Assembly (NCBI GenBank): GCA_026391795.1
Contig: JAPLDI010000029.1
Span: forward strand, 54,913 to 118,912
Length of the DNA stretch: 64,000 bases
Direction of reading: 5' to 3'
Origin: Bacteroidota bacterium
Lineage (GTDB): Bacteria; Bacteroidota; Bacteroidia; Bacteroidales; FEN-979
The notes under the pieces: generated by a model
Database searches by the model: none
What the model saw: only the letters and a program-made list of their open reading frames with translations
What the model was told of the DNA's origin: nothing
In this document: positions 26,601-37,462 of the stretch, in pieces
How positions within the stretch are numbered: the first letter of the stretch is position 1
Layout: each line of letters opens with the position of its first letter
Program-made: the position numbers and the translations under genes

Positions 26601-27389
26601 ATGGAAGAGCGCGTTGCCGCATTCGGTCGTTTACTGGAAATCATGGATGAACTGCGGATAAAATGTCCATGGGACCAGAAACAGACGCTGGAGAGCCTGA
26701 GATATCTTACTATCGAAGAAACCTATGAATTATCCGATTCCATCCTGGAAAAAGATATGGATGGCATCAAAAAAGAACTGGGAGACCTTATGCTTCACCT
26801 GGTTTTTTATTCGAAGATCGCCTCTGAATCAGGATCTTTTGATATACTGGATGTCCTCAACAATATCATCACAAAACTGATTCACCGTCATCCCCATATT
26901 TTCGGAGATGTCAAGGTTACCAATGCCAAAGAGGTCAGGGATAACTGGGAAAAGATCAAACTGAGTGAAAAAGGAAATGAATCGGTTCTGTCCGGGGTTC
27001 CAAATTCGTTGCCTGCGATTGTCAAGGCATACAGGATCCAGGAAAAAGCCAGCGGTGTCGGATTTGACTGGGAAAAACCGGAACAGGTCTGGGACAAGGT
27101 ACTGGAGGAACTGAATGAATTGAAAGCGGAAGTCAGGAATGGTTCATCCCCCGAAAAAAAAGAGGATGAACTTGGCGACCTGTTATTCGCCATCGTCAAT
27201 TATGCCAGGTTTATTGAGGTGAATCCTGAAGATGCCCTGGAGCGAACCAACAGGAAATTCATACAACGGTTTCAATACCTGGAGGAAAAAGCAAAAGAGA
27301 ACCAGAAGCCGCTGAATCAAATGACGCTGGATGAGATGGATGTATTCTGGAACCAGGCGAAGAAGATGGATAAATATTCCCCCGAATGA
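26601..27389 (+). CDS. mazG: Nucleoside triphosphate pyrophosphohydrolase MazG
   Basis: Hydrolyses NTPs to NMP and pyrophosphate, cleaning the nucleotide pool. 262 aa with two MazG domains. Metal-binding motifs: CPWDQKQTLESLRYLTIEET (EExxE type), KKELGDLMLHLVFYS in the first domain, and KEDELGDLLFAIVNYARF in the second. HRHPHIFGDV is also typical. The stop overlaps the next start as ATGA. Confidence 0.95.
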   Translation: MEERVAAFGRLLEIMDELRIKCPWDQKQTLESLRYLTIEETYELSDSILEKDMDGIKKELGDLMLHLVFYSKIASESGSFDILDVLNNIITKLIHRHPHIFGDVKVTNAKEVRDNWEKIKLSEKGNESVLSGVPNSLPAIVKAYRIQEKASGVGFDWEKPEQVWDKVLEELNELKAEVRNGSSPEKKEDELGDLLFAIVNYARFIEVNPEDALERTNRKFIQRFQYLEEKAKENQKPLNQMTLDEMDVFWNQAKKMDKYSPE

Positions 27390-28528
27390 AGAAAAGGTGG
27401 ATCGCAATTATTGGAATTGCCTTGCTGGTAAAGCTGGTTTATTTCGGTTTTGCGGTCATCCTTGAGAAATCGGGCGATACCGGTGCGGATCCATTGTCAT
27501 TCAGGGCATTTACTCAGATCTTCGAAAAAAATGATTCAGGCTGGTATTTAAATATTGCCGATTCATGGTATCCAAAAGTCACTTCCAGGATTGAGCTCGG
27601 ATACAGTCATGACGCCGATTACAGGCAAAGTCCGTGGGCGTTTTTCCCGATGTATCCTTTGCTGCTTCGTACAACGCATCTTTCTACAGGGATGAGTGTA
27701 CACCTGGCAGGGTTTTGTTGGGCAATCATTTTTTCACTCCTGAGTTTTCTTTTGTTTTATCAATTGTGCCGGGAATTTGGCATTGAAGAGAAGGAGTCAT
27801 TTTACCTGACGCTGGTGATGATATTTTTCCCTTTTCATTATTATTTCTCCGTGCTCTATACGGAAGGCATCTATTTTACCTTTCTTGCCCTGGGTTTCCT
27901 CAGCATTAAATACAACAGATATTTGCTGTTCTCACTGATTATAATGGTTCTGGTGATGATCAGGCCCAACGGGATTTTTATGATGGTTCCGCTGGGCCTA
28001 TATTTTCTTGAGAACAAAGGAATTCTGGAAGGTTATAAACTCAGGAGGGAGAAAATTGACCGGAAATCACTGTATCAGTCCCTTTCATTTCTTCCCGGAT
28101 TTCTTATTTTCATTGCGTATTGTCTCTACCAGAAGCAGATGACCAATGAATATTTCGCATTCAGCATTGCACAGGCAGGTTGGTACAGGAGATTTATGTT
28201 CCCGTTGCTTGCATTTTTCCGACAGGGGAATTTTGCAACTCAGTTCAACTCGGTTTACGGAATTGCAATGATGATTATTGCCATACTAGCCTGGAAACGA
28301 TTCCCGCTGAGTTTGAACCTCCTGATCTGGATCAGTCTTATCATTCCGCTCTGTTCAGGTTCTGTGACATCCATTCAGCGGTTTATCAGCGTCATTTTCC
28401 CGTTGACCATCTTTTTCGGATCATGGATGTACAAGTTCCGCGGCAGGAACTGGATCCTGGCGGGATTGTTCGGTTTACAATTGTTCGCCTTTTATTTCTG
28501 GCTGATCCAGGATCCATTCAGCTATTAG
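27386..28528 (+). CDS. PIG-V-like membrane mannosyltransferase family protein
   Basis: 380 aa, about 9-10 hydrophobic helices. An early luminal/periplasmic loop has DSGWYLNIADSWYP, and AFFPMYPLLLR, YFSVLYTEGIYFTFL and MIRPNGIFM follow. These match the prokaryotic branch of the GT-C family related to eukaryotic GPI mannosyltransferase 2 (PIG-V). It presumably transfers a sugar from a polyprenyl-phosphate donor outside the membrane; acceptor unknown. Start overlaps the mazG stop (ATGA). Confidence 0.75.
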   Translation: MKKRWIAIIGIALLVKLVYFGFAVILEKSGDTGADPLSFRAFTQIFEKNDSGWYLNIADSWYPKVTSRIELGYSHDADYRQSPWAFFPMYPLLLRTTHLSTGMSVHLAGFCWAIIFSLLSFLLFYQLCREFGIEEKESFYLTLVMIFFPFHYYFSVLYTEGIYFTFLALGFLSIKYNRYLLFSLIIMVLVMIRPNGIFMMVPLGLYFLENKGILEGYKLRREKIDRKSLYQSLSFLPGFLIFIAYCLYQKQMTNEYFAFSIAQAGWYRRFMFPLLAFFRQGNFATQFNSVYGIAMMIIAILAWKRFPLSLNLLIWISLIIPLCSGSVTSIQRFISVIFPLTIFFGSWMYKFRGRNWILAGLFGLQLFAFYFWLIQDPFSY

Positions 28529-28569
28529 AACAAAGCAGGTCAGGTGAAGGTTGGCGGATTTTCCCCGGA

Positions 28570-29202
28570 TCAGTGTTTCGACAGGTAGCTTGCAACGCTG
28601 TCGGATGTTTCCTTCATTCCCTCATCACCTTTGTGCCAGTCGGCTGGACAAACCTCACCATTTTCTTCATTGAACTGAAGTGCGTCAACCATACGTAAAG
28701 CCTCATCAATGCTGCGTCCCAAAGGAAAGTCATTGACCACCTGGTGACGGACAATACCCTGCTTGTCGATAAGAAACAGTCCCCGGTAAGCCTGCGGGGT
28801 TCCGTCAAATTCGAGGGTGCCATCTTCATTGTATATCCATTCGCCGGCAAGCACATCATAGTTTGCAGCGATGGTCTTCGAAAGGTCAGACACGATGGGG
28901 TACTTAACGCCTTTTATCCCGCCCTTATTTTTCTCGGTATTCAGCCATGCCCAGTGCGAAAATTTTGAATCGATGGAGCAGCCTACGACGGCTACATTCC
29001 TTTTTTCAAATTCCTGAAGTTTTTCCTGGAAAGCCAGAAGCTCTGTGGGACAAACAAATGTAAAATCGAGGGGATAGAAGAAAAAGACGACATGTTTTTT
29101 TCCGATATACTGTTCCAGGGAGAATTTTTCTACAAATTCGCCTCCGTTCACAACGGCAACACTTTCAAATGAGGGAGCTTTTTTTCCAACTAAGACTGAC
29201 AT
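28570..29202 (-). CDS. 2-Cys peroxiredoxin (AhpC/Prx1 type)
   Basis: Reduces hydrogen peroxide and organic peroxides. 210 aa. Peroxidatic Cys in YPLDFTFVCPTELLAF (about residue 50), resolving Cys in the C-terminal GEVCPADWHKGDEGMK, and RHQVVNDFPLGRSIDEALR before it. Electron donor unknown; no ahpF or thioredoxin reductase is nearby. The ATG at 29202 begins MSVLVGKKAPSF, the normal N-terminus. Confidence 0.95.
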   Translation of the reverse strand: MSVLVGKKAPSFESVAVVNGGEFVEKFSLEQYIGKKHVVFFFYPLDFTFVCPTELLAFQEKLQEFEKRNVAVVGCSIDSKFSHWAWLNTEKNKGGIKGVKYPIVSDLSKTIAANYDVLAGEWIYNEDGTLEFDGTPQAYRGLFLIDKQGIVRHQVVNDFPLGRSIDEALRMVDALQFNEENGEVCPADWHKGDEGMKETSDSVASYLSKH

Positions 29203-29233
29203 AGATTTAAATTTAAATGAAACTTTGTTTTTG

Positions 29234-29241
29234 CAAAGATA
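29234..29241 (-). promoter_or_regulatory. Putative -7 box for the peroxiredoxin gene
   Basis: TATCTTTG on the minus strand, 31 nt before the start. It suggests the gene has its own promoter although it follows tolC on the same strand. Confidence 0.45.
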
Positions 29242-29278
29242 GAAATTATTTAGAAATAGTATTGATAATAGTCGGGAC

Positions 29279-30772
29279 TCAGGGTTTGACATCCTGGAAA
29301 TTGAACTGAAGCTGTTGCTTCTTCTCGAAATCGTAGAGGGTCATCTTACGTAAACCATAATACCGCTGCCAGTAAGTAAGCAAAGCGGAGAAGAATGCAT
29401 TCTCGGAGTTATCGGCGGCCGTTTGAGCCTGGTACAACTCCTGGAAGTCGGATATTTTCCCGATCATGTAACGGTCCTGCGTGATCTTGTAAGATAGTTT
29501 TGCTACAGTATCGGCTTTGGCTGCGATGGTAAGCTGATTTTTCTGGATGTTGAATTTCATGACTTCCCGGTAAACGTTTTGTTTGAAGTCGATCATCTCC
29601 TGTTCCACCTGGCTTTTGGTGATTTCGCGTTTGAATTCAGCCATTTTTATCTTCCCGCGGGCCACTCCCCAGTCAAGAATAGGGACATTCAGCTGAAGGG
29701 TAACCTGTTCCAGATCCTGCGGGTTTTTATAAGCATCGGGCAACTTGGCTGCCGTCTGGTTATAGCCAAAAACAGCGGAAAGGTCGGCATCAAACCTGCC
29801 GTCCATTTTTGCCATGTTCACACCCATGTCGGCTTCCAGCAGCCTCCGTGAGAAATCGCCGGAAGCTGATGAATTAACCGATGCTTCCTCAATGGCTTTC
29901 ACAGGGTTAACGGTAAAAAAGGTGATGTTAACAGGAGGTTCAAGGATGATGGAATCGGAATTCTGGATCCGCAGGTAGGATTTGAAACTGAAAAGAGCAT
30001 CCTCAAGCGAAAGATCTGCATTTTCTATGGATAGCTTGGCTGTTAAGAGCTGGAGTTCATACTGGAGGAGCTGGTTTTGCGGGATCTTCCCTACCTGGAA
30101 ACGGCCGTGGCTTATCTTGTAAAGTGTATCATAATTTACATAATTCGTTTGTGCGATTTTTTTCTCAACCTGAGCCCGCAACAAGGCAAAGAATAAATTC
30201 GTCGCAGCCATGTTGACGTCTTCCATATCTTCAAGATACTTCCGTTTTGCCAGGTCATATTGCAGGGGTTTTATTTTGCGGTCCCACCGGTAGGAATTGA
30301 ACTTGAAAATGGGTTGTGTGTATTTGATATTGATGGGTGTACTTACATAGGAAGTAAATGTGGAGTCACCGAGGTTGTCGGTCCGTGTCAGTCCGGAATT
30401 CAGAGAAATATTACCTCCGGTAAACCCGATCTGCTGGCTCAGGCTCAGGTTTGCCCCGTAGTTAACATACTGCTGAAGCTGGTAGATCTTGGTACCTTCG
30501 CTTGTGGTATAAGCATTAATACTCCGGTTGAAATCAGGAATTGCGCCTCCGGCAGTCAGCTGGGGGAGATAGGCTCCCCGGAATGTCTTATAGTCCCAGA
30601 AACTGACCTGGAATTGCTGTTTGGCAATCAGGGCCTGAATCGACCTTTCTTTTGCCAGCGCAGTGGCTTCCTCCAGTGACATCCTGATGGTCTTCTTCTG
30701 AGGAAGAGCGTGACAGGGTGAAAGTGAAAAGATCAGCGCCAGTATCCAGATATTCAATAGAGGTCTGTGCAT
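29279..30772 (-). CDS. TolC-family outer-membrane efflux protein
   Basis: 497 aa. Signal peptide (ILALIFSLSPCHALPQ), then two tandem repeats of the OEP fold: long helices (MSLEEATALAKERSIQALIA; LLTAKLSIENADLSLEDALF) alternating with strand pairs (LSLSQQIGFTGGNISL; VTLQLNVPILDWGVARGKI). It forms the outer-membrane channel for the adaptor and permease encoded just upstream. The gap to the permease stop is 15 nt, so they form one operon. Confidence 0.9.
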   Translation of the reverse strand: MHRPLLNIWILALIFSLSPCHALPQKKTIRMSLEEATALAKERSIQALIAKQQFQVSFWDYKTFRGAYLPQLTAGGAIPDFNRSINAYTTSEGTKIYQLQQYVNYGANLSLSQQIGFTGGNISLNSGLTRTDNLGDSTFTSYVSTPINIKYTQPIFKFNSYRWDRKIKPLQYDLAKRKYLEDMEDVNMAATNLFFALLRAQVEKKIAQTNYVNYDTLYKISHGRFQVGKIPQNQLLQYELQLLTAKLSIENADLSLEDALFSFKSYLRIQNSDSIILEPPVNITFFTVNPVKAIEEASVNSSASGDFSRRLLEADMGVNMAKMDGRFDADLSAVFGYNQTAAKLPDAYKNPQDLEQVTLQLNVPILDWGVARGKIKMAEFKREITKSQVEQEMIDFKQNVYREVMKFNIQKNQLTIAAKADTVAKLSYKITQDRYMIGKISDFQELYQAQTAADNSENAFFSALLTYWQRYYGLRKMTLYDFEKKQQLQFNFQDVKP

Positions 30773-30787
30773 AGAATGATTTTAGCA

Positions 30788-32167
30788 TTATTCATGTCTC
30801 AGTGAAGCGACCGGTTCCTGCTGTGAAGCCCGCCGGGCTGGCATGAATCCGAAAGCGATGCCGACGGTTGCCGAGACTCCGAATGAGATTACGACAGACC
30901 AGGGCGAGACGATGGTCGGGATCTGGGTAAGTTCCATGATCAATTTGGAGAGAACGATTCCCAGAATGATCCCAATCAGTCCGCCTGTAATGGATATCAT
31001 GGTAGCTTCGGTGAGGAACTGAAGGATAATGTCGCGTTTTGTTGCCCCGATCGCCTGGCGGATACCGATCTCCTTGATCCTTTCCATCACCGAGGCAAGC
31101 ATAATATTCATGATGCCGATACCTCCGATGAGCAGTGATATGCTTGCGATAGCGCCAAGAACCATGTTGAAAATATCACGCGTACGTTCTTCGTTTTTTA
31201 GCAACAGTTCGGGTACTTTTATCTCAAAATCCTCTACCCCGGCATGACGGCGGAGCATCATCCGTTTAAGGACTTCGGTTGTCGGCTTCACCATAGCGCT
31301 TTCTTTGATCTGAACCACAATTTTATCAACCTGGTTTCGGTTAGCGGCATTCCCGGATTGATCCGAGAAAGAGACGGCCCCCCTGTCGAAAAAAATGGTC
31401 GTTTCATTCTCAAGCGCGTTCTTGTTCACGATGGAACGGTCTTTATAGCGAACCAGCAAGGTCTGGATCGGGGCATAGATGGTGTTGTTGTAATCGGAGA
31501 TGCCGAGGTTTTCGAGGGCCTGCTGGTTTACTTCGCGGTTTCTGATCACGCCGATAACAGTAAGCCAGATAGGGCCGCATTTAATTTCTTTCCCGAGTGG
31601 ATTTTCTTTTGAGAAGAAATGGGATTTTATGGAGTTGCCGATAATGCAGACTGCTTTTCCCTCTTTCAGTTGTTGCTCATTGAACATTTCTCCCTGCAAC
31701 AGATCCAGGTTAAATACATTGAAGAAATCAGGAACGATACCCGTCAGTTTTGTTGCAGATTTTTTTCCTCCCCTGATCACATCCACTTCATAAATCACTT
31801 CCGGGCTCACTTTGTCGACAGTAGGAATCAACTCTTTGATCCCAACAGCATCCTGTAAGGTCAAACCGGGCGAGAATTTTTTAGATTCCTTGGAGTCGGA
31901 ATTGTCTTTTGCCTGGCTTTGGGATGAATTATCGTTCTTCTCCGGGGATTTTTTATTTTCTGATTTTGATGCGATAACGATATTATTGACGCCTACCAGT
32001 TTCATCTGGTCGAGGATCTCTTTCTGTGCCCCTCTTCCAATGGCCATCATTGCGATCACCGCTGCCACCCCGAAGATGATCCCAAGGGCAGTAAGCATGG
32101 AACGGAATTTGTTGATAAAAACCGCTTCCAGTGCAATGTTGAAGATATAGAAGTAACGTTCGAACAC
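30788..32167 (-). CDS. MacB-like ABC transporter permease (FtsX domain), no ATPase domain
   Basis: 459 aa. N-terminal transmembrane helix (FRSMLTALGIIFGVAAVIAM), periplasmic MacB_PCD core domain, and three C-terminal helices of the FtsX domain (GAIASISLLIGGIGIMNIML, KEIGIRQAIGATKRDIILQ). There is no Walker motif and no separate ATPase gene in this operon. A Lys/Ser/Asn/Asp-rich insert (SENKKSPEKNDNSSQSQAKD, about residues 67-102) sits early in the periplasmic domain. The start codon read here is GTG; I see no better one. Confidence 0.85.
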   Translation of the reverse strand: MFERYFYIFNIALEAVFINKFRSMLTALGIIFGVAAVIAMMAIGRGAQKEILDQMKLVGVNNIVIASKSENKKSPEKNDNSSQSQAKDNSDSKESKKFSPGLTLQDAVGIKELIPTVDKVSPEVIYEVDVIRGGKKSATKLTGIVPDFFNVFNLDLLQGEMFNEQQLKEGKAVCIIGNSIKSHFFSKENPLGKEIKCGPIWLTVIGVIRNREVNQQALENLGISDYNNTIYAPIQTLLVRYKDRSIVNKNALENETTIFFDRGAVSFSDQSGNAANRNQVDKIVVQIKESAMVKPTTEVLKRMMLRRHAGVEDFEIKVPELLLKNEERTRDIFNMVLGAIASISLLIGGIGIMNIMLASVMERIKEIGIRQAIGATKRDIILQFLTEATMISITGGLIGIILGIVLSKLIMELTQIPTIVSPWSVVISFGVSATVGIAFGFMPARRASQQEPVASLRHE

Positions 32168-32196
32168 GACGGTTGAATTTGTTGGAAGTAGTGGTT

Positions 32197-33525
32197 TTAT
32201 CTTTTACTTGTGATTTTCGGCTTGGACTGAAGGGTGGGTTTGGATTCCGGTTTTACTTCGAATTTTTTCAATTCTTCGGGTGACAGTTCCGTCAGCTTTA
32301 TTTTATCTCCATTCTCCGGGGGAAGAAGCAGGAGTTCGTCGTTCTCTTTTACACCGGCCTTCAGGATGATCTCGTTGTCATTGCTTTCTCCCGCAATGAC
32401 CTGTTGCTTGATGATGCTGCCGCTTTTCTTCTTAAAGACGTAGGTGACGCTGTCTGTGCTGATTACCGCTTCGATGGGGGAGAACAACACATTGGAAATT
32501 GAGGAGGTAACGATGGTATTCTTGGATGTCATGGAAGGTCGCATGACGGAGTCAAATTCATTGATCAGGATATTGACTTCAAAAACCTTTGCGTTGGTAT
32601 TTGGTAGCTGTTCACCAACGTTTGCAACATCTTTTACCACCCCTGTAAATCGTTTGTCAGGAAAAGCATCAATGCCGATCTTTACTGTTTGGCCGACTTT
32701 GATCTTGCTGATATCGATTTCGTTGACATAGGTTTTGGAAATCATTTTTGACAGGTCTGGCAATTCAGCCACTGTGCAGTCTCCCCATGTATCTACCGTT
32801 GACCCTTCCAGCTGGCGTGCGCCATTCCAGTTCCGGGAGTAGATGACCATCCCTTTCTTGGGGGCAAAGATGGTGAACATCTTGATCTTATCCTGCATCT
32901 GTTCAAGTTTCCGCTGAGCCTGGCTATAGGTGGCATTGGCATCATCCATGTTGGCGACTTCCTTCCTGTACTGAAGTTCATAATTTTTCTTTGCCTGATC
33001 CAACGCCCGTTCAGCCTTCTCGACATCATTTGCCACCTGTTTTTTTGTGGCATCCGGCTCATAAACCGATTGTTCCTTGATCGTTTTTTTCTGTTCAAGG
33101 TCATACTTCAGGTTGATCTGATCATCCCGGAGCCGCCGGAGGTTGAGGGAACTGTCGAGTTGCCGTTGAGTAAGCTGTGTCAGGGCCTTGTCGCGGTTGG
33201 TTTCGATCTCCTTCATCTTGGAATTGATTTCACTCTGGTCAAGTGCGGCAACGAAATCCCCTGAATCAACCTTGGTCCCTTCCTGAACCAGTTTCAGGAT
33301 CTTTACAGAATAGATCTGCATTTGATTGAGGCCGATGGGGCCCCTGATCTTCTCGGAAGATTTTGCAAAGAGTTCACCGGTGGTTGTAACCTCTATCGGG
33401 AAGGTGCCTTTTTTTACTTTTACAGTAATTTGCTGGCTTTTATCATTCCTCGAGAAAATGAAATAGGCCACAATAGCAAGTATGAAAAAACCTCCTAGAA
33501 TGTACCCGACTTTTTTCTGCTTCAT
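32197..33525 (-). CDS. HlyD/MacA-type periplasmic adaptor protein
   Basis: 442 aa. One N-terminal anchor (VGYILGGFFILAIVAYFIFS), beta-barrel and lipoyl parts around a coiled-coil hairpin (about residues 95-215, rich in Lys, Gln, Asp; starts SEINSKMKEIETNRDKALTQ), and a C-terminal tail rich in Lys, Pro and Ser. It bridges the FtsX permease to TolC. It lies 20 nt downstream of gyrB on the same strand. Confidence 0.9.
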   Translation of the reverse strand: MKQKKVGYILGGFFILAIVAYFIFSRNDKSQQITVKVKKGTFPIEVTTTGELFAKSSEKIRGPIGLNQMQIYSVKILKLVQEGTKVDSGDFVAALDQSEINSKMKEIETNRDKALTQLTQRQLDSSLNLRRLRDDQINLKYDLEQKKTIKEQSVYEPDATKKQVANDVEKAERALDQAKKNYELQYRKEVANMDDANATYSQAQRKLEQMQDKIKMFTIFAPKKGMVIYSRNWNGARQLEGSTVDTWGDCTVAELPDLSKMISKTYVNEIDISKIKVGQTVKIGIDAFPDKRFTGVVKDVANVGEQLPNTNAKVFEVNILINEFDSVMRPSMTSKNTIVTSSISNVLFSPIEAVISTDSVTYVFKKKSGSIIKQQVIAGESNDNEIILKAGVKENDELLLLPPENGDKIKLTELSPEELKKFEVKPESKPTLQSKPKITSKR

Positions 33526-33545
33526 GGAAGGATTTTTGAGGTGAA

Positions 33546-35546
<2,001 letters not shown>

Positions 35547-35661
35547 CGAATTTTTTCCGGATAAATCTGCATTAAAATGCAAGGAAAATCAGGGATTTTA
35601 TTAACATTTTACGGTTCAAAAAACAGGATGAGAAAAATGAACAGGATGGGAAGAAAAATAA

Positions 35662-36017
35662 CAGCAGTTCTGTAAGCAGGATTCTGTTGAATTCTATCAT
35701 TTATCTGAGCCTGACGTCACCGTAAGGCTTAAGCGACCTACCCCCCGGCATTGGGCGAGCAACCCTTGACAACCGGTATACATGGTCTTTCAACCCATAA
35801 GGTTTACCCCTCCTGCAGTCACCTGCACGGATCGTGAGCTCTTACCTCGCGTTTTCACCCTTACCTCCCCGGGAACCCGGTGAGGCGGTAGTTTTCTGTG
35901 GCACTGTCTGTCTCCCCGGCCTTTGTATCCGGAAAGCCTTCCCGTTAGGAAGTATGGTGCTCTGTGTTGTCCCGACTTTCCTCCATACCAATGGTACGGC
36001 GATAGAACGAACTGCTG
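35662..36017 (-). ncRNA. rnpB: RNase P RNA, class A
   Basis: Catalytic RNA that cuts the 5' leader from pre-tRNA. Read on the minus strand it contains the universal blocks GAGGAAAGTCGGGAC near the 5' side, ACAGAAAACTACCG and GGTAAGGGTGAAA in the middle, and GATAAATGATAGA near the 3' end. The ends were set by helix P1: CAGCAGTTC at 36017-36009 pairs perfectly with GAACTGCTG at 35670-35662. A T-rich run (TTATTTTT) follows immediately and may end transcription. Length about 356 nt, normal for the class. It fills the gap between gyrB and the MATE gene; no protein in this stretch is credible. Confidence 0.95.
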
Positions 36018-36023
36018 TTGGTG

Positions 36024-36031
36024 CAAAGGTA
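36024..36031 (-). promoter_or_regulatory. -7 box of rnpB
   Basis: TACCTTTG on the minus strand; its end is 7 nt from the first base of helix P1, which is the expected distance to a transcription start. Confidence 0.65.
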
Positions 36032-36052
36032 CGAAATCCGGCCGATAAACGC

Positions 36053-36060
36053 TACCTTTG
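36053..36060 (+). promoter_or_regulatory. -7 box of the MATE gene
   Basis: TACCTTTG on the plus strand, 21 nt before the ATG at 36082. It is the same 8-mer as the rnpB box, in divergent orientation 21 nt away. Confidence 0.55.
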
Positions 36061-36081
36061 CGGTTCACATAAGATTCAAGG

Positions 36082-37443
36082 ATGAAGGATTTGACCACGG
36101 GTAATGAGGGTAAACTGATCCTGAAATTTGCCATCCCGATGTTACTTGGAAATGTTTTTCAACAACTGTATAACGTTGTTGACAGCATCGTCGTTGGTAA
36201 GTTCGTCGGGAAAGATGCACTTGCTGCCGTGGGAACCTCCGGACCGGTAATCTTCCTCCTGATCTCCTTCATGATCGGGATCACGATGGGTTTTACGATT
36301 GTGATTTCACAATATTTCGGCGCCAAAGAGATGGATAAGGTAAAGAAAGCCATAAATACAATGTATATCTTTCTTTTCTTCATATCCCTGTTGATGAGTG
36401 TCGCAGGGATCCTTCTCAGCGGAGCCATTTTCAAACTGATCAACCTGGATCCGTCAATCATCCCCCAGGCTCAGCTGTTCCTGAACATTTTCTTCGCCGG
36501 ACTGGTATTCCTTTTTGGCTATAACGGAACCAGTGCCATTCTTCGCGGGCTGGGTGACTCCAAAACGCCTCTTTATTTCCTGATGGGGTCCGTTGCAATG
36601 AACATCGGACTTGACCTGATCTTCGTGCCGGTGTTGCACTGGGGCATAGCCGGTGTAGCCTGGGCAACCGTGATCTCCGAAGCACTGGTTTTCATCGTTC
36701 AGATTCTGTACCTGAATAAATTCCACAAAGTAGTGAAGTTCTCCTTAAAGGATCTGAAATTTGACTATCCGATATTTGTAAAAAGCATCCGTATCGGGCT
36801 TCCCACCGGTTTCCAGCAGACCTTTGTTGCGGTTGGTATGGTTGCCTTGTACTGGGTCGTAAACCGTTTTGGAATTGATGCCAATGCTGCATACAGCGTT
36901 GCCGGAAGGATCGATAATTTTGCAGCCATGCCGGCCATGAGTTTTGCCATTGCGCTTTCCACCTTCGTCGGACAGAACATGGGCGCCAATAAACCTGAAA
37001 GGGTGAAAACCGGACTTCGTGCAACTTTCTTTATGACAAGCATGGTCACATTGACAATCTCTGCCATCATCCTCTTTTTTGCACGCGGACTGATGCGTCT
37101 CTTTACAGATGATGCTGTAGTAATCGAACTGGGGCGGGGTTATCTTGTCGTGATCGGGATCTTCTACATCCTTTTTTCAACGATGTTCGTGCTGAACGGA
37201 GTTCTCCGGGGAGCAGGCGATACCGTTATACCGATGTTCATCAGTTTGTTCTCCCTTTGGATTGTCAGGATCCCGGTAGCCATCTGGTTGTCAAATATCC
37301 CATCGATCGGGGTACATGGGATCTGGTGGTCAATCCCTATTGGATGGTTTTCAGGCCTGGTGGTCTATTACTTTTATTACAGGTCAGGCAGATGGAAGAA
37401 AAAGGGAGTCGTCAAGTATGACAGTGAGGGGAAGAAGATCTGA
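36082..37443 (+). CDS. MATE-family multidrug/cation exporter
   Basis: 453 aa, 12 hydrophobic helices in two homologous halves. Motifs: GNEGKLILKFAIPMLLGNVF at the start, VVDSIVVGKFVGKDALAAVG, GLGDSKTPL, and GAGDTVIPMFISL in the second half. It uses a Na+ or H+ gradient to export toxic compounds; substrate not predictable. A basic tail ends the protein. Confidence 0.92.
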   Translation: MKDLTTGNEGKLILKFAIPMLLGNVFQQLYNVVDSIVVGKFVGKDALAAVGTSGPVIFLLISFMIGITMGFTIVISQYFGAKEMDKVKKAINTMYIFLFFISLLMSVAGILLSGAIFKLINLDPSIIPQAQLFLNIFFAGLVFLFGYNGTSAILRGLGDSKTPLYFLMGSVAMNIGLDLIFVPVLHWGIAGVAWATVISEALVFIVQILYLNKFHKVVKFSLKDLKFDYPIFVKSIRIGLPTGFQQTFVAVGMVALYWVVNRFGIDANAAYSVAGRIDNFAAMPAMSFAIALSTFVGQNMGANKPERVKTGLRATFFMTSMVTLTISAIILFFARGLMRLFTDDAVVIELGRGYLVVIGIFYILFSTMFVLNGVLRGAGDTVIPMFISLFSLWIVRIPVAIWLSNIPSIGVHGIWWSIPIGWFSGLVVYYFYYRSGRWKKKGVVKYDSEGKKI

Positions 37444-37462
37444 TCTGCTCCTGTCCCGGCCT

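Noticed and set aside
35790..36134. 114-codon minus-strand frame
   Set aside because: Lies mostly inside the RNase P RNA gene, which is fully supported by conserved blocks and helix P1.
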